A DNA stretch of 55,465 nt from an uncultured Muribaculaceae bacterium. Its GTDB lineage: Bacteria; Bacteroidota; Bacteroidia; Bacteroidales; Muribaculaceae. Below, in pieces: positions 1 to 5,786 of the stretch; positions within the stretch are counted from its first letter, which is position 1; each line of letters opens with the position of its first letter. The translations under genes were made by a program, and so were the position numbers. The stretch covers positions 1-55,465 of the forward strand of contig CAMWLY010000005.1 of NCBI GenBank assembly GCA_947175145.1, given 5' to 3'. The notes beneath the pieces are model-generated. The model ran no database searches, was not told the origin of the DNA, and worked only from the letters and a program-made list of their open reading frames with translations.

Positions 1-103
1 TGTTTTAGAGGTATAAGAAATCGTTTCATGATGTTAGGTTAGTTCGAAAAGTATTATGGAAAACACCAAAATGGGGCTGGTTGTGAAACCGGTCCCGTTT
101 GCT
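1..103. repeat. Direct repeat copy 1 (leader/terminator unit)
   Basis: This is the first copy of a ~103-bp unit repeated at 308-410 with about eight differences. It may extend left of the window. Read on the minus strand it holds a stem-loop (about 71-98, all pairs possible with two G-U wobbles), a 40-base leader and an ATG at 29 opening a frame that begins MKRFLIPL and runs off the edge. The unit therefore looks like the end-of-gene hairpin of one minus-strand gene followed by the leader and first codons of the next. Whether a gene really starts here cannot be judged from nine codons. Confidence 0.7.
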
Positions 104-111
104 TTGCAATA

Positions 112-153
112 GATTTCAGATTTCGGATTTCGGATTTCAGATTTTAGATTTTG
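112..153. repeat. Heptamer tandem repeat, GATTTCA type
   Basis: Six consecutive seven-base units follow the pattern GATTT(C/T)(A/G). No coding potential is seen. The same unit recurs at 1726-1760 and, as its complement TCTGAAA, at 31707-31741. Confidence 0.85.
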
Positions 154-191
154 GAGGGCAAATTTCAGATAAATAATTGATTGACAGGTAG

Positions 192-211
192 GGACGTGCC
201 ATGGCACGTCC
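192..211. repeat. Perfect 20-bp palindrome (REP-like)
   Basis: GGACGTGCC followed by AT and GGCACGTCC forms a perfect palindrome, directly followed by CGCCG. A partial relative (GGACGTG, then a GGCTG/CAGCC hairpin, then CCGCCG) lies at about 5084-5113 between the capsid and scaffold-like genes. There is no T-run, so it is not an obvious terminator. It may be an intergenic palindromic repeat. Confidence 0.6.
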
Positions 212-226
212 GCCGATTGAGATGCG

Positions 227-268
227 GGTTTTAGGTGTTAGATTTGGGCTTTAGGCTTTAGGTTTTAG
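227..268. repeat. Heptamer tandem repeat, GGTTTTA/GCTTTAG type
   Basis: Six seven-base units in phase: GGTTTTA, GGTGTTA, GATTTGG, GCTTTAG twice, GTTTTAG. The GGTGTTA unit is the one repeated six times exactly at 31645-31686. This points to one shared class of intergenic heptamer repeats. Confidence 0.7.
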
Positions 269-336
269 AAATTTTTTATGATTCGGTGAACCTTTTCGCT
301 TCGGTGTTGTTCTAAAGGTATAAGAAATCGTTTCAT
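265..336 (-). pseudogene. Truncated start of a minus-strand gene (23 codons)
   Basis: In repeat copy 2 the ATG at 334-336 opens a frame starting MKRFLIPL, as in copy 1. It stops after 23 residues at 265-267, where it runs into heptamer repeat sequence. The most economical reading is the remnant of a gene start whose body was lost, perhaps by recombination between repeat units. It could instead be a non-coding leader. I do not recognise a product. Confidence 0.3.
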
Positions 337-410
337 GATGTTAGGTTAGTTCGAAAAGTATTATGGAAAACACCAAAATGGGATCGGTTGGGAAACCGGT
401 CCCATTTGCC
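308..410. repeat. Direct repeat copy 2 (leader/terminator unit)
   Basis: Second copy of the unit at 1-103, at a constant offset of 307 bases. The longest identical stretch is from about 317 to 381. The hairpin arms differ between copies but still pair, suggesting that the structure is kept. Confidence 0.85.
375..405 (-). terminator. Rho-independent terminator-like hairpin
   Basis: Arms at 378-389 and 394-405 form a 12-bp stem with one G-U pair and a four-base loop. On the minus strand the stem is followed by TTTTGG. It sits 28 bases past the stop of the secreted protein gene at 433-1302 and probably ends that transcript. Confidence 0.6.
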
Positions 411-432
411 TATATATAGTGAGATAGAATTC

Positions 433-1302
433 TTAGTTTCGGATTACCTTTTTGCCATTGGAAATCGAAATTCCGCGGTCACCTTCTTTAAAAATGCGAC
501 CATCTAAGTGATATTGTTTACCTTTGAGAGGTGTAACGTATTCCTCCTGAAGCTCTTCAACTCCGGAAGGTTCATTGTCAAATATCTTTGTTCCGTTATG
601 ATATACGGCGAACAATCGGTTAGTAATATCTGTGTTATTATCAAGAGCTCCAATACCCCCGATTCCACAAATCCAAAAGGTAATTTCTTCTTCAGGCATA
701 TCCAAAAGCTCTGGAGTAGCCTTTGTAGTTACAATTTTTAGACTTGGCAATCCTTCTTTACCTATTGGATACTGCATCCACTCTGCACAAATCGTTTTTA
801 CATTTATGTGAAATTCACCTACATTATATGAATACTCATTAAATACTTCTCCAGGAGCGAGGTTAAAATCAAATATTAACATTTCAGGGTCTTCTGGTTT
901 ATCAACATCCTTCCTCCATACTTTATTGTCCTCTACCCGGATATAAGAGAGTAATTGGGGTTCAGTTATCCCACGATCCTCAGACTGACACCAAACACAA
1001 AAATATTTTTTCCCCTCAAGCTCAATTTCACCTTCAAGCCATTCTTTATAAACGATTCGTTTTAATGTGTATGAAAAATCATCATTTACAATTATATCGT
1101 TATAGCCATAGTACCATTCAGTCCCTTCGCAATAGTAGTTTGTAAACTCACGAACCTGCTCGTCGTTTTCTCCGTTATTATCCTGTTCGTCAGACTCCGT
1201 ATTACTATTTTCTACTATATTGTCAGCATGAGTTGCATAAGCCTGCCCACTCACGAGAAAACAAGCCAGCATAACCATCATGCAAATTACTACCTTTTTC
1301 AT
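433..1302 (-). CDS. Secreted protein of unknown function with C-terminal tail
   Basis: A 289-residue protein of unknown role. The start is the ATG at 1300-1302: it gives a clean signal peptide (MKKVV, then a hydrophobic stretch to about residue 20), and the probable promoter lies just upstream, so a longer frame to 1341 would begin before the likely transcription start. An acidic Asn/Glu-rich linker (about residues 27-52) follows. The mature part is rich in Trp, Tyr and Cys and matches nothing I recognise. The last 25 residues (DGRIFKEGDRGISI, then NGKKVIRN) resemble short tails common on secreted Bacteroidales proteins. The gene is clearly more AT-rich than genes after 2.7 kb, which suggests transfer. 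Confidence 0.75.
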   Translation of the reverse strand: MKKVVICMMVMLACFLVSGQAYATHADNIVENSNTESDEQDNNGENDEQVREFTNYYCEGTEWYYGYNDIIVNDDFSYTLKRIVYKEWLEGEIELEGKKYFCVWCQSEDRGITEPQLLSYIRVEDNKVWRKDVDKPEDPEMLIFDFNLAPGEVFNEYSYNVGEFHINVKTICAEWMQYPIGKEGLPSLKIVTTKATPELLDMPEEEITFWICGIGGIGALDNNTDITNRLFAVYHNGTKIFDNEPSGVEELQEEYVTPLKGKQYHLDGRIFKEGDRGISISNGKKVIRN

Positions 1303-1326
1303 ATTACCTTTATATTGATTTGAGAG

Positions 1327-1357
1327 CAAAAATAATAACAAAATTTAACAAGTCAAT
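1327..1357 (-). promoter_or_regulatory. Probable promoter of the secreted protein gene
   Basis: On the minus strand the -7 box TATTTTTG (1327-1334) fits the Bacteroidota TAnnTTTG consensus. ATTG lies 19 bases upstream (1354-1357) in place of the usual TTTG. The predicted start of transcription near 1320 fits the ATG at 1302 and excludes the longer frame. Confidence 0.5.
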
Positions 1358-1725
1358 ACCTTTATTATAAAAAGGGTCAAAAATGTGCTAATTTGACCAA
1401 TAATATCCCTTTTTAACCAAAAAAAGTTTGCCAACAGCAAACTTGATTACTTTCTGAGAAGAAGATTGCCAATTATAATTGATTAATTAGAGTTTATTGA
1501 ATATTAAAATAAGTTCTTCTTTTGTATTATATAGCCTAAGGTATTTATGAGTCTGTGAACTTCTGACTAAGGTCTAACGAAGATGAGCGTACCTTTCAGG
1601 CACTTCCTCGCTTTTGGTCGATTGACCCCCGGCGGCGCATCCCCTTCGGGGATTGCTTACCGAGGGCTATATGGAGATTGTTGCCCTCTACGAGGCAACC
1701 TGTACGCTTCGCGCACATCAATATA

Positions 1726-1838
1726 GATTTCAGATTTTAGATTTCAGATTTCAGATTTCAGATTGTTAATTGCTCATTGTGCATTGTTAATATTGTGCAT
1801 TGTTAATTGTGCATTGTCCAGTGCTCATTGTGCATTCC
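1726..1838. repeat. Compound heptamer repeats (GATTTCA and ATTGTGC types)
   Basis: Five GATTTCA/GATTTTA units (1726-1760) run straight into about ten further seven-base units of the pattern ATTGTGC, ATTGTTA, ATTGCTC and ATTGTCC, with one two-base slip. There is no open frame of note. Confidence 0.75.
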
Positions 1839-1947
1839 TAACGTCTAAAAACCTAAAGAAAAGCGCCCGGGGAGTGTGTTTCCGGAACGTCGGAGACGTG
1901 ATGTTGTGAATCTCCGGCTATCACAATATCGCATCTCCAAGCACGTA

Positions 1948-1983
1948 GTTTTGCATCTTCACAAATTTGTGAAGACGCAAAAC
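1948..1983. promoter_or_regulatory. Palindromic operator of the higBA-like operon
   Basis: Two 18-base arms (1948-1965 and 1966-1983) are inverted repeats with a single mismatch (1955/1976). The core is TTCACAAA/TTTGTGAA. The dyad centre falls exactly at the -33 TTTG box of the toxin-antitoxin promoter, so a bound dimer would block RNA polymerase. HigA-family antitoxins are known to repress their own operons at such palindromes. That HigA binds here is inference. Confidence 0.7.
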
Positions 1984-1997
1984 TTTTATTATTTTTG
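1966..1997 (+). promoter_or_regulatory. Promoter of the toxin-antitoxin operon
   Basis: TTTG (1966-1969), 20 bases, then TATTTTTG (1990-1997), a full match to the Bacteroidota -33/-7 pattern. Transcription should begin near 2003-2005, which favours the ATG at 2015 over a GTG at 2000 as toxin start. Confidence 0.75.
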
Positions 1998-2014
1998 CTG
2001 TGCTTATTAATATT

Positions 2015-2332
2015 ATGATAGTCGAATTTGAAAAAGAATATCTGAGAGATCTCTATATAAAAGGTGAATGTAATGATAAGAAACATCGTTACAGACCAGA
2101 TGTAATAAAAAGATATAAACGAGATATCGATTACCTGAAATGGTCCTCAAGAAAAGAAGATTTATTTAGAATAAATTCTTTAAACTTTGAGTCTCTGAAA
2201 GGGAAAGATGCAGGAAAATTCTCTATAAGAGTAAATGACCAATACAGAATAATTTTTACCTTGGCAGAGACCGCTGATGAACCAATTTTGACTATCTGCA
2301 ACATTATTGAACTCTCTAATCATTATGCTTGA
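2015..2332 (+). CDS. higB: HigB-like RelE/ParE-fold toxin
   Basis: A 105-residue basic protein resembling HigB toxins of the RelE/ParE superfamily. Family members are ribosome-dependent mRNA interferases held inactive by the partner antitoxin. The C-terminal half shows the usual pattern: SLNFESLKG, then GKFSIRVNDQYRIIF with the RxNxQYRI signature near residues 70-80, then a final beta strand ending IIELSNHYA. The ATG at 2015 is preferred because the promoter predicts an mRNA start after 2000. The stop overlaps the start region of the antitoxin gene, so the toxin comes first and translation is coupled, the HigBA order. The AT-rich composition matches the left accessory region. Confidence 0.88.
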   Translation: MIVEFEKEYLRDLYIKGECNDKKHRYRPDVIKRYKRDIDYLKWSSRKEDLFRINSLNFESLKGKDAGKFSIRVNDQYRIIFTLAETADEPILTICNIIELSNHYA

Positions 2333-2678
2333 TATGATTAAACTCAAAGGGACACAACCGGATATGATAGCCAATAATCTGTCGCCTTTCGAGCCGACAC
2401 ACCCCGGCGAGCTTATACTCGATGAGCTTGAAGCTCGTAGCCTCACTCAAGCCAAACTTGCAGAAAGTATAGGTATAAAGCCATCACTTCTTAACGAAAT
2501 TATAAAAGGGAAGAGAGCTATCAATACGGAAATAGCCTTACTCATAGAGGCCGCCATGAATATCCCGGCGGAGCTTTTGCTAAATCTACAGAGAGATTAT
2601 AATATGCAGGTTGCAAAGTCCGACGTTTCCTTCATGAAACGCCTTTCCTCAATTCGCAACATCGCTGCTGCTCTGTAG
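2325..2678 (+). CDS. higA: HigA-like XRE-family antitoxin
   Basis: A 117-residue antitoxin and DNA-binding protein, partner of the preceding toxin. It shows the HigA hallmark HPGE (residues 26-29), then a helix-turn-helix at about 38-75 (LTQAKLAESIGI, PSLLNEIIKGKR). Family knowledge says it neutralises the toxin and represses the operon, probably at the palindrome 1948-1983. The start ATG at 2325 overlaps the toxin's last codons by eight bases. Another ATG at 2334 is possible. The stop lies only three bases from the stop of the converging gene on the other strand. Confidence 0.88.
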   Translation: MLDMIKLKGTQPDMIANNLSPFEPTHPGELILDELEARSLTQAKLAESIGIKPSLLNEIIKGKRAINTEIALLIEAAMNIPAELLLNLQRDYNMQVAKSDVSFMKRLSSIRNIAAAL

Positions 2679-2681
2679 CGA

Positions 2682-3269
2682 CTAATTGTAATTCTTGGAA
2701 AGTGCGGAGATTTTTTCGGCGGTTTTATCGCAGATTTCCGCTACCTGACGCGGCGGAAGCTCGATGAAGCCACCGACTATAACCGGCTCCTCAAGATAAT
2801 CAAATTCGGCAACAAAATCCCCCGATTCAGCACCGAAGATTTCCAGTTCCGACCTATCTCCCCTGCAATTTATGACTACGGCCGGCGCCCTGCGCGGTCT
2901 CCCGGCAAGTTTCATGTTTCTCAGCAAATGCGCTTCTCCACCCCATGCCAAAGGTGATTTAACACCGCGTGGCCAAAGATTCATGCGAAAATTTACAAGA
3001 CGCAAGAATCCTTCGGGCAGCGGCAGCCGATACACACCTTCGCCACAAGCGGTCGGCACCGGCTTCGTGTCAGTATGTCGACAATCATCTATCTGATGCA
3101 GCGTTGCATCGAGAATCACATCACGAGCCACACCCGGAATCACAACTCTAATCAGGTCACGCAAATCCGCGCAGGCTTCTCCAAATTCCATGCGCTCCTC
3201 GATGAGCTTTTCGTTCTCATCGAGGAGTTCGAGCACACGGTGCATAAGTTCTGATAGAGAATACTTCAT
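2682..3269 (-). CDS. Phage head-tail adaptor-like protein
   Basis: 195 residues, last gene of a four-gene minus-strand block. The N-terminal third is helical with a heptad-like stretch (LLDENEKLIEERMEFG). The middle has LPLPEGFLRLVNFRM (about residues 83-97), a pattern I associate with phage head-tail adaptor proteins of the DUF6682 kind, and the C-terminal part is beta-rich. The family link is from memory and is modest. The start overlaps the stop of the upstream 91-residue gene by four bases (ATGA), so the two are translationally coupled. The reading frame is intact. It converges with the antitoxin gene with almost no spacing. Confidence 0.55.
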   Translation of the reverse strand: MKYSLSELMHRVLELLDENEKLIEERMEFGEACADLRDLIRVVIPGVARDVILDATLHQIDDCRHTDTKPVPTACGEGVYRLPLPEGFLRLVNFRMNLWPRGVKSPLAWGGEAHLLRNMKLAGRPRRAPAVVINCRGDRSELEIFGAESGDFVAEFDYLEEPVIVGGFIELPPRQVAEICDKTAEKISALSKNYN

Positions 3270-3541
3270 CTCAGCGCAACTCTACGGGTTATAATTCCGG
3301 CACGAAACTGCGGAGAGCGTTCGATTGCATCCTGCAATGGTCCACTCGAAGTCGTAAAGGTCGCCGGCACATTGCCGAAGCCACTTATCGCGCCTCCGCG
3401 GAAATGCACGCGAACACGTGCATTTCCCATACTGAGCAAAAAGACACTCTCTGTCATTCCCCTGACTTCATAAGTCACCTTTCGGACTGACTTACTCAGA
3501 GAAGGAGTCAAATTATTTTTACTTCTATCCATAACGCTCAC
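3266..3541 (-). CDS. Small phage-structural-type protein
   Basis: 91 residues between the capsid-like gene (6-base gap) and the adaptor-like gene (4-base overlap). A basic N-terminus (about 1-25) is followed by a compact beta-type segment (VRVHFRGG, ISGFGNVPATFTT) and a helix ending in a basic tail (SPQFRAGIITRRV). Small proteins with this GG-x-ISG ... PATFTT ... AIE-SPQF pattern follow capsid genes in Bacteroidota prophages as far as I recall. A role in head decoration or completion is a guess from position. Confidence 0.5.
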   Translation of the reverse strand: MSVMDRSKNNLTPSLSKSVRKVTYEVRGMTESVFLLSMGNARVRVHFRGGAISGFGNVPATFTTSSGPLQDAIERSPQFRAGIITRRVALR

Positions 3542-3547
3542 AATTAA

Positions 3548-5059
3548 TTATTCTACAGAAATTTCACCTTTGTATTCCTCCCAGGTTATGATTGTCTTAA
3601 GATCGGGACCCTTGGTGGAGTGTGCGCACCATAGTTGACCGATGCGCGCCTCAGCGGAAATACCCGGACAATCGCAGGTCAGGTAATAGATGTCACCCTC
3701 ACCGGCATTTTCAGGAGCGGTCGTCTTATCCCACATGCGGAAACGCATTGTGGCATCTTCAGTAGTTGCAGCGCCCTCTCCGTCAATCCATATATGGCAA
3801 CCCCCTTTCAGAGCCACGGCATCCCAGATGAGAATGCCATTGCGGGTAGCCTCTTCACCCTCGACACGGTCGGAAAATGAATGTTCGGCGCTGTAGACAT
3901 AGTGCACAAGTCTATTCTCTCCGATCAGCGCGCCGCTATTACTCCACCCCAGGCGGTCAAGTGTCGGCTCGCGCTTAATCTCGATATCTCCGAACACGGT
4001 GTGGAAATTGGTAACGGTCCAGCCGATTGAGTTTGTTTTTGTGGTAATCTGAATTTCAGGGTGTCGCGAGAAGTCTATGCACTGTATCTGCTCCAGCAGG
4101 TTCTTGCCGGCGAGCAGCAGGGCGGTCTTCGGCACATCTTCGCCGGTGAAAAACATCTTGGCAAGCGCTATGATTCGCTCCACGGTCCAGGCTCCTTCAT
4201 GCTGCAGTTCGCGCTTGAACTGCCAGCGCAGGCCCTCTGTGCAGTACACATATTGCATACCCATCTTCGGAACATTCATCTTGAATTTGCCGGCGCGTCC
4301 TGCCCAGAGAGTGCGGTTACCGCGCACCTTGAAATTGGCTATAGCCTGCTCGGCGATTATCGCCTTGCTGAAGGGGATTCGCTTCTTCTGACTCTCAAAA
4401 TAGTCGGATACTACCTGATTCATGCCGCGCTTCTGCAGATATACCTTGGTAGGCTGAGGCACTATCAAATCCGGATCAACCTCTTTCTGAGTTTCATAGA
4501 GGGAGTTGGCGAGAATTACACACTCTGTGCCTTGCGGAATCTCCGGAATACCGCAGAATTCATCGGCAGGTGAATTTTTAGGGCCATTGACCGCACGCAC
4601 CACCGGATTATTGGTAGTCGGATCATACCCGACTGTAAAGAGCATCAAATCCTTACCGGGGGTTGGCAATGATCCTGACTCATCGTATCCCGGCACACCC
4701 TTCACAAGCAGGGTGCTGTATGGTCGCGCCAGCGCCTGATCACAAGCACGCACCGGGAGCACAGCCTGCATCTGCTGTGAATGCTGCATGTCTTGAGTAG
4801 TAATCAATTGGCAACGCGCTTCATCAATCATATAGTGCTCGATTTCCGGGCTGTTGACTTTAACTCGTTTCGCTTTGAGCATCAGGTTCATCAGAGGGGT
4901 GTCATCACTATTGAATCTAAATAGTTCATCGTCGATATCGGTTTCTACGAAGTTACCGGCATCTATGCCACCTGTGGCGTTTGCAGCTGATGATACTGCG
5001 GCGGGTGCTCCGGGCACCTGTGTGTTGGCTCCTGCAGAGCCCATAGTTGGAGTAGACAT
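3548..5059 (-). CDS. Phage major capsid-like protein (SU10/DUF5309-like)
   Basis: 503 residues. An Ala/Gly/Pro-rich leader (about 1-38) is followed by DDELFRFNSDDTPLMNLMLKAKR (start of the folded part; compare the FRF...TPL..L opening of DUF5309/SU10-type capsid proteins) and then long mixed alpha/beta sequence. HK97-fold shells of this class assemble around a scaffold protein, and the next gene upstream has the properties of one. There is no internal stop or frameshift, so it is probably under selection. It does not resemble encapsulins in length or sequence as far as I can tell. The assignment rests on pattern and gene order. A fold comparison would settle it. Confidence 0.6.
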   Translation of the reverse strand: MSTPTMGSAGANTQVPGAPAAVSSAANATGGIDAGNFVETDIDDELFRFNSDDTPLMNLMLKAKRVKVNSPEIEHYMIDEARCQLITTQDMQHSQQMQAVLPVRACDQALARPYSTLLVKGVPGYDESGSLPTPGKDLMLFTVGYDPTTNNPVVRAVNGPKNSPADEFCGIPEIPQGTECVILANSLYETQKEVDPDLIVPQPTKVYLQKRGMNQVVSDYFESQKKRIPFSKAIIAEQAIANFKVRGNRTLWAGRAGKFKMNVPKMGMQYVYCTEGLRWQFKRELQHEGAWTVERIIALAKMFFTGEDVPKTALLLAGKNLLEQIQCIDFSRHPEIQITTKTNSIGWTVTNFHTVFGDIEIKREPTLDRLGWSNSGALIGENRLVHYVYSAEHSFSDRVEGEEATRNGILIWDAVALKGGCHIWIDGEGAATTEDATMRFRMWDKTTAPENAGEGDIYYLTCDCPGISAEARIGQLWCAHSTKGPDLKTIITWEEYKGEISVE

Positions 5060-5136
5060 ATTATTTAGGTTTTAGGTTTGTCGGACGTGTCGGCCGGCTG
5101 TAAACAGCCGCCGCTGAGACAAAAATCACTAATGGC

Positions 5137-5164
5137 TAATTGTTAATTGTTAATTGTTAATTGT
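5137..5164. repeat. Heptamer tandem repeat, TAATTGT type
   Basis: Four exact TAATTGT units in the 112-base gap between the capsid-like and scaffold-like genes. The same gap holds two TTTAGGT units (about 5068-5081) and a GGCTG-TAAA-CAGCC hairpin. Such a repeat inside an apparent operon is unusual. Confidence 0.85.
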
Positions 5165-5171
5165 TACCCGC

Positions 5172-5699
5172 TCAGGCTTGGGCGGCGAGGTCAAAGATAT
5201 TGGGGGTGCGGATAGCCCCGGCTGCACAGGGGTAAACTCCCGGATGCGGCACTCCATCGGTGGCCTGCTCAATTTCGCGGACTTCATCTATGCGTGCATT
5301 GCGGCCGACAATCTCCCCCTCCGCGCGTGCCTGCTCCACATCAGTTTCATAATTGAGCCCTTTCTCAATCAAACTGAATATCTCCCCGCTGCCCCCTTCG
5401 GCCAGCGATTGCACGATCTCAGCAATCTTTGCCGAAAGTCGGCTTGCATCATCAGTGCCAATCTGCTGCTCCGATACCCAATTTTCAAATGATTGCTCCC
5501 ATGACATCACTTCCTGAGATTTCTCCTCCTCTGCCCGGGATTCCGTTTGTTCTGTCGCATGTTCCGAACCCGAATCATCAGAAGATTCCGATGCTGCTCC
5601 TGCCGGCATAGGTGCGGAACTTGTCTGTTCGTCTGCGAGCCCGGTTACACTGCTGATTTCGGGCTCCTCATTTTTTTGTTTTCTGATTCTTTTAAACAT
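5172..5699 (-). CDS. Acidic scaffold-like protein of the capsid block
   Basis: 175 residues. A basic start (MFKRIRKQKNEE) precedes a long Glu/Ser/Ala-rich, probably disordered region (about 15-65), then a helical segment with a WEQSFENWVSEQQIG motif and further helices (about 68-140), and an Ala-rich tail. Such acidic helical proteins encoded just before the capsid gene are typically scaffold or assembly chaperones, so that role is inferred from composition and position only. It is the first gene of the block and starts about 30 bases after the terminator of the upstream membrane protein gene. Confidence 0.5.
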   Translation of the reverse strand: MFKRIRKQKNEEPEISSVTGLADEQTSSAPMPAGAASESSDDSGSEHATEQTESRAEEEKSQEVMSWEQSFENWVSEQQIGTDDASRLSAKIAEIVQSLAEGGSGEIFSLIEKGLNYETDVEQARAEGEIVGRNARIDEVREIEQATDGVPHPGVYPCAAGAIRTPNIFDLAAQA

Positions 5700-5730
5700 T
5701 TTGGTGTCCTGTTAATAAGTTTGACACCAC

Positions 5731-5759
5731 AAAAATACCGCGCCCCAATAGGGACGCGG
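5731..5759 (-). terminator. Rho-independent terminator of the DUF2723 gene
   Basis: On the minus strand a CCGCG-T-CCC/GGGG-CGCGG stem with a short loop (5738-5759) is followed by TATTTTTG. It lies 27 bases past the stop of the membrane protein gene and separates it from the capsid block. The T-run doubles as a possible -7 box (TATTTTTG, 5730-5737) for the scaffold-like gene, though no -33 box is seen. Confidence 0.75.
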
Positions 5760-5786
5760 CCTTATTCTTTTACAAAGCTGATTTTG

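Larger units (their letters stand above)
1303..1947. other. Long non-coding accessory interval
   Basis: No convincing gene. 1303-1560 is AT-rich and holds the promoter of the left gene. 1620-1700 is a GC-rich structured stretch with a CCCC-TTC-GGGG hairpin (1641-1651) and a GTTGCC/GGCAAC hairpin (1680-1699). 1726-1838 is heptamer repeat. 1860-1930 is GC-rich and holds a TTGTGA-n11-TCACAA inverted repeat (1904-1926), which may be a further half-operator for the toxin-antitoxin regulator. Confidence 0.6.

Noticed and set aside
112-268. Repeat array as CRISPR
   Set aside because: Units are seven bases with no spacers, and no cas genes are present.
2000-2014. GTG at 2000 as toxin start
   Set aside because: The predicted transcript begins after 2000, and the ATG at 2015 gives the family N-terminus.
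3548-5059. Capsid-like gene as an encapsulin
   Set aside because: It is too long, has a scaffold-like neighbour and phage adaptor-like genes, and no cargo enzyme is nearby.
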